Shown: one piece after another, positions 16,745-25,499 of the stretch
How the letters are laid out: every line of letters starts with the position of its first letter
Numbering within the stretch: position 1 is the first letter of the stretch
Origin: Sphingobacteriaceae bacterium
GTDB lineage: Bacteria > Bacteroidota > Bacteroidia > Sphingobacteriales > Sphingobacteriaceae
Direction of reading: 5' to 3'
NCBI GenBank assembly: GCA_947463785.1
Contig: CANHRG010000003.1
Span: forward strand, 62,001-126,000
DNA length: 64,000 nt
Made by a program: the position numbers and the translations under genes
Notes under the pieces: generated by a model
What the model saw: the letters and a program-made list of their open reading frames with translations, nothing else
Told to the model about the DNA's origin: nothing
The model's database searches: none

Positions 16745-18244
16745 TTAGTTGATGTAGGTTGATAAAGTGTCTGCAATTTGACGATCGTTGGCTAAACGAG
16801 GCACTTTGTTTTGGCCGCCTAATTTACCTTGAGATCGCATATAGTTGATGAAGCTATCTTTCTGCAGACTACGAATCACCAAAGTTTGCAAAATTTTGCC
16901 GGCTATCAAATCTCGATAATATACATTCTTTCGCTGCAGTGCTTCATCTACTTGTTGAGCAAATTGCTGCATGTCTTTTGGCTCTTTAGCAAATTCAATA
17001 AACCATTCGTGGTAGGGTAATTTGCCTTTCGGCGGATTGACCTGCGGAGCAACGGTAAACTCTGTAATCTCAACATGCTGCTCTCGTGCAACCGAAAGTA
17101 GGGCATGTTCCACTTCCTCACCTATCACGTGTTCGCCAAAGGCAGAGATGTAATGCTTGATACGGCCGGTTACCACAATACGGTAAGGATCCTTAGACAC
17201 AAATTTCACGGTATCTCCGATACTGTAGCCCCACAATCCGGCAGTGGTATTCAAAATAATGGCGTAATTCACATTTAACTCTACTTCTGCAAGCGACAAA
17301 CGCTTGGGTTGCTCGTTAAAATAGTCGCTAACTGGAATGAATTCGTAAAAAATGCCAGCGTTAACGAGTAAGAGTAACCCTTTTTCAGTTTGCGAATCCT
17401 GATATGCAATAAATGCTTCTGAAGCCGGATAGGTTTCAATACTTGGAATCTTCTTGCCGATACTCTCTTCCAATCGGGCACGATAAGGTTCAAAATTAAC
17501 CCCACCATACACGAATAGACTGAAATTTTTAAAGATGTCTTTAATTTTTTGTCCTCCAGATTGCGTAATCAACCGATCGAAATACATTTGCACCCAAGGC
17601 GGTATTCCGGAAATTAGTCGCATATCCTCCCCGATGGTATCATTCACAATAGCATCCACTTTTTCTTCCCAATCTTCTATGCAATTGGTAGCATACGAAG
17701 GCATCCGATTTTTTTGCAAATAAGCGGGTACATGATGGGCAACAATTCCAGAAAGTCTACCAGTTGGAATACCGGCATGCTCATCGAGAATTGGGTTTCC
17801 CTGGAGAAAAATCATTTTCCCATCTACAAAAGAAGCATCTCCAGTTTCGTGGATGTACGTAAGCAAGGCATTGCGTGCCGCCTTGATATGCTCGGGCATC
17901 GACTCTTTGGAGATGGGAATGTATTTGACACCCGAAGTGGTTCCAGATGTTTTGGCAAAATAAGCAGGTTTGCCCGGCCATAACACATTTTCTTCTCCGG
18001 CAACCATTCGTTCAATATAGGGTCTTAGTTGCTCGTAATCTCGAATGGGTACGTGTTGTTTGAATTCCTGATAGGTTTGAATGTGTTTGAACTGATGATC
18101 TTTACCGAAAGCTGTATGCCTAGCAGCGTGAATCAGCTTTTTAAAAACACGGTGTTGAGCTTTGAGGGCTTGTTTTTTCCAGAGACTTACCTGCCAAACC
18201 ACCAATGCCGCAAAGGGCTTACTCAATGCAGCTTTTATTCCCAT
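16745..18244 (-). CDS. GH3 family acyl-adenylating enzyme
   Basis: A 499-residue member of the GH3 family (named after the plant auxin-responsive enzymes), an ANL-superfamily branch that adenylates a carboxylic acid and conjugates it to an amine or other nucleophile. The ATP motif TSGTTSGVKYIPIS lies near 104-117, a second nucleotide-contact segment YPASEAFIAYQD near 292-303, and the adenylate/hinge segment DTVKFVSKDPYRI-VTGRIKHYI follows. There is no signal peptide or carrier domain. It sits 5 bp after an unknown membrane-protein gene and 4 bp before dxr. The substrate in Bacteroidota is unknown to me; plant-like auxin conjugation should not be assumed. Confidence 0.85.
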   Translation of the reverse strand: MGIKAALSKPFAALVVWQVSLWKKQALKAQHRVFKKLIHAARHTAFGKDHQFKHIQTYQEFKQHVPIRDYEQLRPYIERMVAGEENVLWPGKPAYFAKTSGTTSGVKYIPISKESMPEHIKAARNALLTYIHETGDASFVDGKMIFLQGNPILDEHAGIPTGRLSGIVAHHVPAYLQKNRMPSYATNCIEDWEEKVDAIVNDTIGEDMRLISGIPPWVQMYFDRLITQSGGQKIKDIFKNFSLFVYGGVNFEPYRARLEESIGKKIPSIETYPASEAFIAYQDSQTEKGLLLLVNAGIFYEFIPVSDYFNEQPKRLSLAEVELNVNYAIILNTTAGLWGYSIGDTVKFVSKDPYRIVVTGRIKHYISAFGEHVIGEEVEHALLSVAREQHVEITEFTVAPQVNPPKGKLPYHEWFIEFAKEPKDMQQFAQQVDEALQRKNVYYRDLIAGKILQTLVIRSLQKDSFINYMRSQGKLGGQNKVPRLANDRQIADTLSTYIN

Positions 18245-18249
18245 AGGTA

Positions 18250-18996
18250 TTAAGCTTCGGAGTCTGAGATCAGGATCTCTTCTTCGTCGGTATAGTTGTT
18301 AACCATCTGCCGGTAGGCAATCATCAAAACCAAACTTGAAAAAGGTATGGTGAATAATAAGCCTACAAAGAAGGCCAATGCGCCCAGAAAATTGATCCCT
18401 AGAATTACTAAAAACAAGGTAAATAAGGACCAGAAATGACCTCTGGTAATGGTCCAGCTTTGAGAAATAGATTCTGTTGAACCGGACTCCTGATCAACAA
18501 TAAAGCACAATACGAAGAACAAACGTATAGACATGTAAAGTATTGGGATGGCGATTAATACCAAAATAGGCAGCATTTTCCAACTCAAGGTAGCCATACT
18601 GTCGATATCAGGGGTATTGATGAAATACAAGCCTGCTAAAAGTGAAATAACGACTACCGCGATTGCGCCCATGATGATCTTAACCAACAGAAAATTAAAG
18701 GCTTTAACCACATTTGGAACGAAATCGGGGAATTCGATGTCCGTTTCGTCATCAATCAGTTTAAAAAACACCTGATACATGGCTACCGCGATGAAGGCAT
18801 CGGCCAATTGGATTAGTCCATTTTGTAGCAATGCGCCAGCGGGACTCTCTTCACCGAAAAATAAGGTCATTAAAGAAGTAAAAATAAACATGACCACAAA
18901 CTGAACAGCGGTGAATCCCATTACCACCCAAATGTTCTTTTTAGCTACTTGCCAAGCAGTTGATACAATTTCACTTATTGAAAATGGTCTATCCAT
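18250..18996 (-). CDS. Unknown integral membrane protein (about six membrane segments)
   Basis: A 248-residue protein with about six hydrophobic segments (roughly 22-45, 57-77, 98-122, 138-166, 187-207 and 208-232). The pattern, with a VDQESGSTESISQSWTITRGHFW stretch before the last pair of helices, resembles DUF975-like and GlpQ membrane-domain proteins, but I cannot assign a family with certainty. The C-terminus is acidic and cytoplasmic-looking (TDEEEILISDSEA). It lies 8 bp after the second glycosyltransferase gene and 5 bp before GH3, so it belongs to the same operon. No function is proposed. Confidence 0.75.
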   Translation of the reverse strand: MDRPFSISEIVSTAWQVAKKNIWVVMGFTAVQFVVMFIFTSLMTLFFGEESPAGALLQNGLIQLADAFIAVAMYQVFFKLIDDETDIEFPDFVPNVVKAFNFLLVKIIMGAIAVVVISLLAGLYFINTPDIDSMATLSWKMLPILVLIAIPILYMSIRLFFVLCFIVDQESGSTESISQSWTITRGHFWSLFTLFLVILGINFLGALAFFVGLLFTIPFSSLVLMIAYRQMVNNYTDEEEILISDSEA

Positions 18997-19004
18997 TGTT
19001 TAAT

Positions 19005-19973
19005 TTATTCTTGTTTTAAAATAAGTCGTTTCCAGAAATCTTGCATAAAGCCCAAACCATAAGCCGTGAGCTGCACAAATACTGCAAGAATACTCAAAAA
19101 TGCAACTTTTGCGGAGCTATTTACAGTCCACGAATGGAAAAATATCAACAAAATATACAAGGCCAATAAAACATTGCACCATCCGGCCATTGGTGATTGA
19201 ATCAGGTTAAACACTAAACTGAATAACAAAAACAAGGTAAATAAAGCCGGAAAAAAATGAACTAATTTCAGTTCTGTGGGAAAATGTTTGTAAATATTGA
19301 TGCGGGCACGTCCAAAAAAATGCAATTGTTTAAAGAATTGGCGGAAGTTAGTTCGGCGTTTATGAAAAACAACTGCATCAGGAATTAATCCGATTTTGAA
19401 TCCAAGAGAATGAATTCGGATGCTGAATTCAATATCTTCTCCCAATCTGGTGAGGATAAAACCTCCGGATTTTTCCCAAACTTGGCGTGAAATTCCCATA
19501 TTGAAACTGCGGGGATGAAACTGACCAATGTGTTTTTTGTTGCCACGGATGCCACCAGTTGTAAATACCGAGGTCATGGCATAACTGATTGCTTTTTGTA
19601 CCGGAGTAAAAGATTCATGTGCGGCATCCGGACCACCGTAAGCGTCCAATTGATGCTCTTCTAGGTATTTTTTGACGTTTTCCAGGTAATCAATCGGAAT
19701 CAAACAATCCGAGTCAAACATGACAAAATAATCGCCTTTGGCATGCTTAAATGCAAAATTTCGGGTGAAGCCCTGCCCTTCGTTCTCTTTAAAAAAATAA
19801 CGAATGTCTAATTTGTCGCGGTAACTTTCTACTATTTCGCGGGCATCCAATTGCGAACCATCTTCTACCACCAACACTTCAAAATGTTTATACGCTTGCT
19901 GAGTTAGGGTATGCAAGAGCTCATCTATTTCCTGCGGACGGTTGTAAAGCGGAATAATGATGGAAAAAAACAT
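19005..19973 (-). CDS. Family 2 glycosyltransferase, membrane-anchored
   Basis: A 322-residue GT-A fold glycosyltransferase. The N-terminal nucleotide-binding start is SIIIPLYNRPQEIDELL, with the metal-binding DSD at MFDSDCLI (about 92-99) and a catalytic-region acidic motif LGEDIEFSIRI near 184-194. Two or three hydrophobic C-terminal segments (about 235-320) anchor it in the inner membrane. Donor and acceptor cannot be deduced. It follows the ArnC/DPM-like glycosyltransferase by 12 bp on the same strand, and the pair probably act on the same lipid-linked or surface glycan. Confidence 0.87.
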   Translation of the reverse strand: MFFSIIIPLYNRPQEIDELLHTLTQQAYKHFEVLVVEDGSQLDAREIVESYRDKLDIRYFFKENEGQGFTRNFAFKHAKGDYFVMFDSDCLIPIDYLENVKKYLEEHQLDAYGGPDAAHESFTPVQKAISYAMTSVFTTGGIRGNKKHIGQFHPRSFNMGISRQVWEKSGGFILTRLGEDIEFSIRIHSLGFKIGLIPDAVVFHKRRTNFRQFFKQLHFFGRARINIYKHFPTELKLVHFFPALFTLFLLFSLVFNLIQSPMAGWCNVLLALYILLIFFHSWTVNSSAKVAFLSILAVFVQLTAYGLGFMQDFWKRLILKQE

Positions 19974-19985
19974 GATTGGAGCGAA

Positions 19986-20936
19986 CTAGATTCGTTTGCC
20001 GATTTGATAGTGGTTACGTTCTGGCGAATTACGCGATACAAGCTCTGCGATAAAACCGGTTAAGAACAACTGAAAACCAACAATAATGGCTACCAAAGCA
20101 ATGTAGAAAAGTGGTTGGTCGGTTACATTACGATAGGCTAAACCTTTCGAAATATCAATCAATTTATCGGCAATGAGCCAAACGGTAATTCCAAAGCCCG
20201 CTAAAAAGCTGAGTACACCCAAGGTACCAAAAAAGTGCATGGGGCGTTTGCTAAACTTGCCTACAAAGAAGATAGACAGGAGGTCCAAAAAGCCATTAAT
20301 AAACCTACTGAACCCGAACTTGGTTGTTCCGTATTTGCGGGCACGATGCTCTACTACTTGCTCCTCAATTCGCTTAAATCCCGCCCATTTGGCAATTACC
20401 GGAATGTAACGGTGCATTTCTCCATATACCTCAATGCTCTTCACCACTTCTTTGCGGTAAGCTTTCAAGCCACAGTTGAAATCGTGTAAGTTGTTGATAC
20501 CCGACATTTTTCGGGTTACGGCATTGAATAATTTGGTTGGGATGGTTTTGGTGATCGGATCGTAACGCTTCTTCTTCCAACCAGATATCAAGTCTAGCTT
20601 TTCTTCCTGTATACGGCGATACAGCACCGGAATTTCATCCGGACTGTCTTGTAAATCGGCATCCATGGTAATCACCACTTCACCCTGAGCGGCTTCAAAA
20701 CCGACATTTAAAGCTGCCGATTTGCCATAATTACGTCTGAACTGAATACCTGTAATAGCAGCGTTCTCTTTCTTTAAATCCTCAATCACCTCCCATGAAC
20801 CATCGTTGCTGCCATCATCAATCAAGATGATTTCGTAACTGTAGGCATGATCGTCCATCACCCGTTTAATCCAGGTGCACAATTCAGGAAGCGATTCGGC
20901 TTCGTTGTATAAAGGGATGACCAGAGAAATGTTCAT
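19986..20936 (-). CDS. Family 2 glycosyltransferase, polyprenyl-phosphate (DPM/ArnC/GtrB) type
   Basis: A 316-residue enzyme of the type that moves a sugar from a nucleotide donor to polyprenyl phosphate. It begins LVIPLYNEAESLPELC, has the metal-binding DADLQDSPDE motif (about 89-98), the FRRNYGKSAALNVGFE segment, and two C-terminal membrane hairpins (about 225-300), as in GtrB and ArnC. I chose ATG 20936-20934 (MNISLVIPLYNE); a frame extending upstream to 20972 adds 12 residues that do not match the family start. A terminator lies just upstream (20951-20998), so this gene should begin a transcript running through to tRNA-Leu(CAA). Confidence 0.9.
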   Translation of the reverse strand: MNISLVIPLYNEAESLPELCTWIKRVMDDHAYSYEIILIDDGSNDGSWEVIEDLKKENAAITGIQFRRNYGKSAALNVGFEAAQGEVVITMDADLQDSPDEIPVLYRRIQEEKLDLISGWKKKRYDPITKTIPTKLFNAVTRKMSGINNLHDFNCGLKAYRKEVVKSIEVYGEMHRYIPVIAKWAGFKRIEEQVVEHRARKYGTTKFGFSRFINGFLDLLSIFFVGKFSKRPMHFFGTLGVLSFLAGFGITVWLIADKLIDISKGLAYRNVTDQPLFYIALVAIIVGFQLFLTGFIAELVSRNSPERNHYQIGKRI

Positions 20937-20950
20937 GCTGTAGCAATCAA

Positions 20951-20998
20951 AAAAACGTGCAAATTTTATCAAATAAACAATAAAATCTGCACGTTTTA
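20951..20998 (-). terminator. Long-stem terminator after the DUF4199 gene
   Basis: Two 18-base arms at 20952-20969 and 20980-20997 (aaaacgtgca... and ...tgcacgtttt, one mismatch) enclose a 10-base loop, with a T tract on the minus strand. It ends the dihydroorotase-like/unknown/DUF4199 transcript 14 bp after its last stop and lies 15 bp before the next start codon. Confidence 0.85.
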
Positions 20999-21011
20999 AA
21001 GTATTTCGTTT

Positions 21012-21578
21012 TTACTCTTCAGTAGTGCCTCCAAAAATGGGCTCTTCTTTTTTGAAAATAGCGGCAAAAATAAGCGACATTATAAACTGTACGATCACTC
21101 CTATTCCTAGGGTTTTAAGCAAGTCCATAAAACTGGGATTAAACTGACTTTTCATCCCTTCCATCACTTTTTCTAGGGTTTTATCAATCGTTTCTTCGTC
21201 CATTCCTAATTTTTCATAGGTACCGTAAAGGCTCTCTGAAACAATCGCAGAAATCTTATCAAATGCTCCCGGTTCAATAAATTTATAAAACACAAAGTTG
21301 CCGAGTGTAGCCACTAAACCCGCGATAAATGACATTAAAAAAATGCCATTCAGGGCTTCACGAAACGACCAAAACCCGCCCACTTTTTTTCTTAAATCGA
21401 GGGTAAAATAGATGTAAAGCCCAAGCGAAATGAGCATCATAGCGATACCAAAAAACGTTGATCCCATTAAACCGGGTGAAACGTAATAAATTAAGATACC
21501 TAGTACAAAAGAAATGCCCCCTACGATGAGGCCGTTGTTGATTGCTTCTTGATTAGCATTAGTTGGGGTTGGTTCCAT
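21012..21578 (-). CDS. DUF4199 domain-containing membrane protein
   Basis: A 188-residue membrane protein recognised as DUF4199, a Bacteroidota family of unknown function. Four hydrophobic segments are visible (about 16-35, 38-57, 76-100 and 155-175), with GFWSFREALNGIFLMSFIAGL in the middle being typical. A polar helical stretch (about 105-150) between helices three and four probably lies on one face of the membrane. It begins 2 bp after the acidic unknown gene, closing a tight three-gene unit led by a degenerate dihydroorotase. In other Bacteroidota it is also found near dihydroorotase and glycosyltransferase genes (from memory). Confidence 0.8.
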   Translation of the reverse strand: MEPTPTNANQEAINNGLIVGGISFVLGILIYYVSPGLMGSTFFGIAMMLISLGLYIYFTLDLRKKVGGFWSFREALNGIFLMSFIAGLVATLGNFVFYKFIEPGAFDKISAIVSESLYGTYEKLGMDEETIDKTLEKVMEGMKSQFNPSFMDLLKTLGIGVIVQFIMSLIFAAIFKKEEPIFGGTTEE

Positions 21579-21580
21579 AA

Positions 21581-22252
21581 TTATGAGTTATTAAAATTAA
21601 TGAGTAATTGGTAAACTGCTGAATCAAAATCAGCTACTGGTGCGTTGGTATTAACTTCCACCTGCTCATCATGTGCAGGCTTTGGATTTCGGAAGAAACA
21701 CATTAAAGAGTAAAATAGTTCTTTGATTTCCGAATCGTCCGAAATATCTTGAGCAACTTTGGCCACTTCTTGAGCTGAACTTTCCATCAAAATTTGATTG
21801 GCGATAACTTCTTCATAGATGCGGTGTTCATCCTGAAATTCATCTTCGTCAACCAATAAAAACTCTTTCAGAAAATCGCTCAACTCAGGCTCAATGTCCT
21901 CGTCCTGGCATTCTTTAAGATAGAGTAATACATTTAACAATTCCGTACCACGATCTAAGGTTTGTTCTTCAATGGCTTCCCACTCCGGAGAATCCAAATA
22001 ATCTTCTTCCAACTTGTTTACATCGTCGCTAAAGAAATTAATCAGCAACAAATCGAAAACAACCTCGCGTAATGATTCAAAAGTAGGATAATCATCAATT
22101 GCCTTATCCAGATCTGCTACCTTTTCCAGGTAAGCCTTATCGGAAGAAAAAATGGCGACCAAATCTTTGATCAAAGGTTTAGCATCTTTTTGAGCTAATT
22201 TGCCAAATTGTTGCAGTGAGGCTTCAAGAGCCGAAAGCACAGGTGTGTTCAT
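21581..22252 (-). CDS. Acidic soluble protein of unknown function
   Basis: A 223-residue protein that I do not recognise. It is strongly acidic (runs such as DEDEFQDE and ECQDEDIEPELSD), mostly helical in appearance, and has no signal peptide, membrane segment or Cys-based metal motif. A C-terminal stretch near 185-200 is low-complexity, followed by a hydrophobic end (AVYQLLINF). It starts 1 bp after the degenerate dihydroorotase stop and ends 2 bp before DUF4199, so translation of the three is likely coupled. The context suggests a partner of one of these two proteins, but nothing in the sequence shows a function. Confidence 0.75.
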   Translation of the reverse strand: MNTPVLSALEASLQQFGKLAQKDAKPLIKDLVAIFSSDKAYLEKVADLDKAIDDYPTFESLREVVFDLLLINFFSDDVNKLEEDYLDSPEWEAIEEQTLDRGTELLNVLLYLKECQDEDIEPELSDFLKEFLLVDEDEFQDEHRIYEEVIANQILMESSAQEVAKVAQDISDDSEIKELFYSLMCFFRNPKPAHDEQVEVNTNAPVADFDSAVYQLLINFNNS

Positions 22253-22253
22253 T

Positions 22254-23519
22254 TTAATAATTAGATCTAAAACTTTGGCCTTTATTACAAGCCCAAACTA
22301 CTTTTCCGGTAAGTTTTTGTCCCATCAATGGACTGTTAGCCGAGCGTGAACGATTGCTGCTTGAATCGAATATCCAGCTAGCTTTAGGATCAAACAGAAC
22401 TAGGTTAGCCTGTTCTCCTAGAGCGATTTTCGGCAAATCTACCCCTAAAATTTTTCTTGGGTTCACGACTAATTTATCAACCAGTTCAGTTGGTTTTAAT
22501 CCTGCTTGGATAGCCATGGGCAACAAGGTCTGCAAACCGATCATCCCGAAGGCCGCCAAGCCAAATTCTACATTTTTAAATTCAATTTCATGTGGAGTAT
22601 GCTGCGAAACAATCGCATCAATGGTACCGTCCTTTAATCCGGCCATTAAAGCCTGGCGGTCGTTTTCGGTACGCAAAGGTGGTTTTACCTTATAATAGCT
22701 ATCAAAATCTGACAACACATCCTCAGTGAATACCAAGTGGTGTGCAGCCACATCGCAAGTAACTTTAATTCCTTTAGCTTTGGCTTCGCGTATCAACTGA
22801 ACACTTTTTGCACTTGAAATAGTACTGAAATGAATGGCTGTATCGTGGTAAGCTGCCAATTCAATATCTCGAGCAATCATTAATTCTTCGGCTAAAGCCG
22901 GATTGCCTTTTAAGCCTAATGTAGTGCTCATGGGTCCTTCATTTACCGGCGCTTTACCGGCCAATCCCGGATCTTCAGCATAGGCGAATAGTTTGGCTTC
23001 AATTCCTTTAGCATACAACAAGGAGCGACTCATTAAGCCGGTATCTTTAACCGGATGATCTCCATCTGAAAACGCCAAGGCACCTGCAAGTTTCATATCG
23101 TACAATTCAGCCATTTGCTCCCCTTTGCGATCTTCACTTATAGCGCCAATGGGATAAATGTCTACACCTTCACCCTTAGATTTGTTGAGAATGTAACTTA
23201 TTTCTGATTTAGAGTGAAAGGCCGGCGTAGTATTTGGCATTAAGGCTAGCGCTGTAATGCCACCCGCAAGGGCAGCCGCACAACCAGAAGCCATACTTTC
23301 CTTCGTTTCCAAACCCGGTTCACCAAAGTTTACGTTCAAATCACAAAATCCGACAGAAAGAAAACAATCCTTGGCATCAATTACTTCAGCACCTACAGGA
23401 ATTTTTAAGCCAGATCCAATTTCAGCAATCCGACCTTCAATAATTAGAACATCCTGAGATTCTTTGCTTTTAAACTCTGGATGTACAATGGTTGCCGACT
23501 GCAGGAATATTTTTTTCAT
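22254..23519 (-). CDS. Dihydroorotase-like protein with a degraded metal site (probable pseudo-enzyme)
   Basis: A 421-residue amidohydrolase-fold protein that aligns with class I dihydroorotase along its length (ALMPNTTP, PIGAISED, the AHHL segment, PRKILGV). However, most zinc ligands are lost. The HxH pair is Asn62-Val-Asn64 (DLNVNFGEPG), the His180-type ligand is Tyr180 (FAYAEDP), and the catalytic Asp of TDHAPH is Gln306 (SQHTPH). Asp152 and His230 remain. I infer that it does not hydrolyse dihydroorotate. Known parallels are the inactive PyrC-like subunits that support aspartate transcarbamoylase in Pseudomonas. A near-canonical pyrC exists at 57304. Confidence 0.88.
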   Translation of the reverse strand: MKKIFLQSATIVHPEFKSKESQDVLIIEGRIAEIGSGLKIPVGAEVIDAKDCFLSVGFCDLNVNFGEPGLETKESMASGCAAALAGGITALALMPNTTPAFHSKSEISYILNKSKGEGVDIYPIGAISEDRKGEQMAELYDMKLAGALAFSDGDHPVKDTGLMSRSLLYAKGIEAKLFAYAEDPGLAGKAPVNEGPMSTTLGLKGNPALAEELMIARDIELAAYHDTAIHFSTISSAKSVQLIREAKAKGIKVTCDVAAHHLVFTEDVLSDFDSYYKVKPPLRTENDRQALMAGLKDGTIDAIVSQHTPHEIEFKNVEFGLAAFGMIGLQTLLPMAIQAGLKPTELVDKLVVNPRKILGVDLPKIALGEQANLVLFDPKASWIFDSSSNRSRSANSPLMGQKLTGKVVWACNKGQSFRSNY

Positions 23520-23722
23520 GCTCGTTTAAATTCAGGAAAGACTAAACTGTAAAAAAATGAGGGAAAATAAATGAAACAGCTATCGGGTAAACCTGGAATC
23601 AGTTGAAAAAACTGTAGCTGATTGAATTTCATTAAATCCAAAAGTAGAAAAAATAATGGAAATACTCTGATTTACAGACGTAATTTTTACCCAATGTGCT
23701 AGCTATCACTCCGCAAAAAGAA

Positions 23723-23730
23723 TATTTTTG
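23723..23730 (+). promoter_or_regulatory. TAnnTTTG-type -7 box before the WD40 gene
   Basis: TATTTTTG matches the Bacteroidota -7 consensus exactly and lies only 6 bp before ATG 23737, so the transcript would have almost no leader. No clear TTG -33 element is found at the usual spacing. Confidence 0.4.
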
Positions 23731-23736
23731 CAAGGC

Positions 23737-24654
23737 ATGATTCACGTAAAATTAACCGCCCAAATCAGCGGACACCATAATCCGATTTATACGGTAGCTA
23801 ATTCGCAAAAATTGCACATTTTCTTTACGGCCGGCAACGATAAGGGCGTGGTGGAATGGAGTTTAAAAACGCATGCCTTTGTAAAAGTAATGATGCCGGT
23901 TGAAAGTTCGGTGTATGCCTTGCACTGTCCGGAATCTGTACCAGTTATGGCCGTTGGCGAACGTAGCGGCAAAGTGAGTTTATTCCATTTTGTGGAGCAA
24001 AAAGTCGTTTCCGAGCTTAATTGGCACCAGCAAGCTATTTTCGACATCCAATCGCTGAAAACTAAAAATGAACTCATTATCGCTTCCGAAGACGGTAGTA
24101 TTTCGGCTTGGAACCTCGAAAATTACCAAAAACTGTATCAGTTTCAGGTTAGCCAAGCCATGGTACGGTGCATTGCAGTAAGTCCGGATGAGCAATACCT
24201 GGCTTTAGGTTGCAAAAATCATCAGATCTACATTTACCGAAGTGCCGATTACAGCTTGGTTCAGACACTTAGCGGGCACACCCTTCCCATCACAGCCCTG
24301 CGATTTTCACCCAATGGGAAATACTTGTTGTCTGGCTCAAGAGATGCACAGCTGAAACTATGGAATACAGCAGATTTCAGTTTAAAAGACAGCATTCCAG
24401 CACATTTATTCGCCATTTACGACATTCAATACCATCCCGAAGGAACCTATTTCGCTACATGTAGCCGAGATAAATCCATTAAAATTTGGGATGCAGAGGA
24501 GTTCCGGCTCTTGAAAACGATTAGCCTGGAAAAAGGCTACTCGGCACATAAATTATCGGTGAATAAATTGGCCTGGAACCGGTTCAACAATGAGCTGATT
24601 TCCGTTGGCGACGATAAGTTGATTTTAGTTTGGGAAATTAGCGAAGCAGATTAA
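23737..24654 (+). CDS. WD40 repeat protein
   Basis: A soluble protein of 305 residues made of about seven WD40 blades. Clear repeats end in IYIYRSADY, LKLWNTADF, IKIWDAEEF and ILVWEISEAD, preceded by the GH or SH dipeptides (SGHHNPIY, SGHTLPITAL, PAHLFAIYDI, SAHKLSVNKL). Such beta-propellers serve as protein-interaction platforms; no enzymatic domain is attached and there is no signal peptide. The start is ATG 23737; a TTG three codons upstream is less likely. It converges on the C40 peptidase gene, and the two stop codons overlap within one TTAA (24651-24654). Confidence 0.88.
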   Translation: MIHVKLTAQISGHHNPIYTVANSQKLHIFFTAGNDKGVVEWSLKTHAFVKVMMPVESSVYALHCPESVPVMAVGERSGKVSLFHFVEQKVVSELNWHQQAIFDIQSLKTKNELIIASEDGSISAWNLENYQKLYQFQVSQAMVRCIAVSPDEQYLALGCKNHQIYIYRSADYSLVQTLSGHTLPITALRFSPNGKYLLSGSRDAQLKLWNTADFSLKDSIPAHLFAIYDIQYHPEGTYFATCSRDKSIKIWDAEEFRLLKTISLEKGYSAHKLSVNKLAWNRFNNELISVGDDKLILVWEISEAD

Positions 24655-25433
24655 ACAAAGCGTTTGATAATTCGCAATTGATGCGAATGTTTGCCCAATT
24701 CTTCACTATAAATCCCTTGATTATCAATTGGATCAATTTTAACACGGCCCGAGGCATGGATAATGCGATCGGTGCTCAATAAAATGCCCACGTGAATAAT
24801 TTTACCCTCGGCATTGTCAAAAAATGCCAAATCGCCTGGTTTAGCCGAAGCTAAAAAATCAACGGTTTCGCCCTGCGTAGCTTGCTGAGCAGCATCACGT
24901 AAAATTTTAATCCCAAATTGCTTAAAAACCAATTGGGTTAAGCCCGAACAATCAATCCCCCAGGGGGTTCGTCCACCCCATAAATACGGGGCATTCAAAT
25001 AAAATTTACAGGCAGATTCGAGTTCAGAACTAAATTTAGACGGATCTGGCAAAATGGCTTCACCATCAAACTTGTAGCTTTCTCCTCCGAATTCCAAACG
25101 TAGATCTTTAAAATTTGGCAAGGTACAGCCCGGAACTAAAAAAATTTCCTCGCCGTTAGATTTGATCACTTTCGGCAGGCGGTCTAAGCCCACTATCCAC
25201 TTCTGCTCCGGCCATGATTTAAATTCTTCTGCCGAAATAGCGGTTAATTGTTTGGGGTCTATCCAACCTTCGTAATCCTCATAGAGTGTTCTAATTCGTG
25301 CCCACTTTTCCTGGCGTTCCAAGATCTCAAAAGCATCACCAAACAAAAGCTGAGTGAAAATTTCACTGCGGTCTGAAGCATCCGCTCGTATGGGAGCAAT
25401 AGCAACCCGACAAATTCCGTAAGAAGATTCCAT
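24651..25433 (-). CDS. NlpC/P60 (C40) peptidase with SH3-like domains, YkfC type
   Basis: A 260-residue cysteine peptidase probably cleaving gamma-D-Glu-diaminopimelate bonds of muropeptides. The N-terminal half holds two SH3b-like segments (about 5-62 and 78-130). The C-terminal NlpC/P60 domain has Cys162 in GIDCSGLT, His214 in IIHVGILL and a polar His226 in IIHASGR, a complete catalytic set. WGGRTPWGIDCSG resembles YkfC-type dipeptidyl-peptidase VI. No signal peptide is visible, which favours a cytoplasmic role in peptidoglycan recycling rather than wall cleavage. It is divergent from the universal stress gene with 66 bp between them. Confidence 0.9.
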   Translation of the reverse strand: MESSYGICRVAIAPIRADASDRSEIFTQLLFGDAFEILERQEKWARIRTLYEDYEGWIDPKQLTAISAEEFKSWPEQKWIVGLDRLPKVIKSNGEEIFLVPGCTLPNFKDLRLEFGGESYKFDGEAILPDPSKFSSELESACKFYLNAPYLWGGRTPWGIDCSGLTQLVFKQFGIKILRDAAQQATQGETVDFLASAKPGDLAFFDNAEGKIIHVGILLSTDRIIHASGRVKIDPIDNQGIYSEELGKHSHQLRIIKRFV

Positions 25434-25499
25434 AACTACAAAGTAAAGAGATTTACGAAAAAATCGACAACCGAATCAGAAATTAAACGTTGTTTAGGT

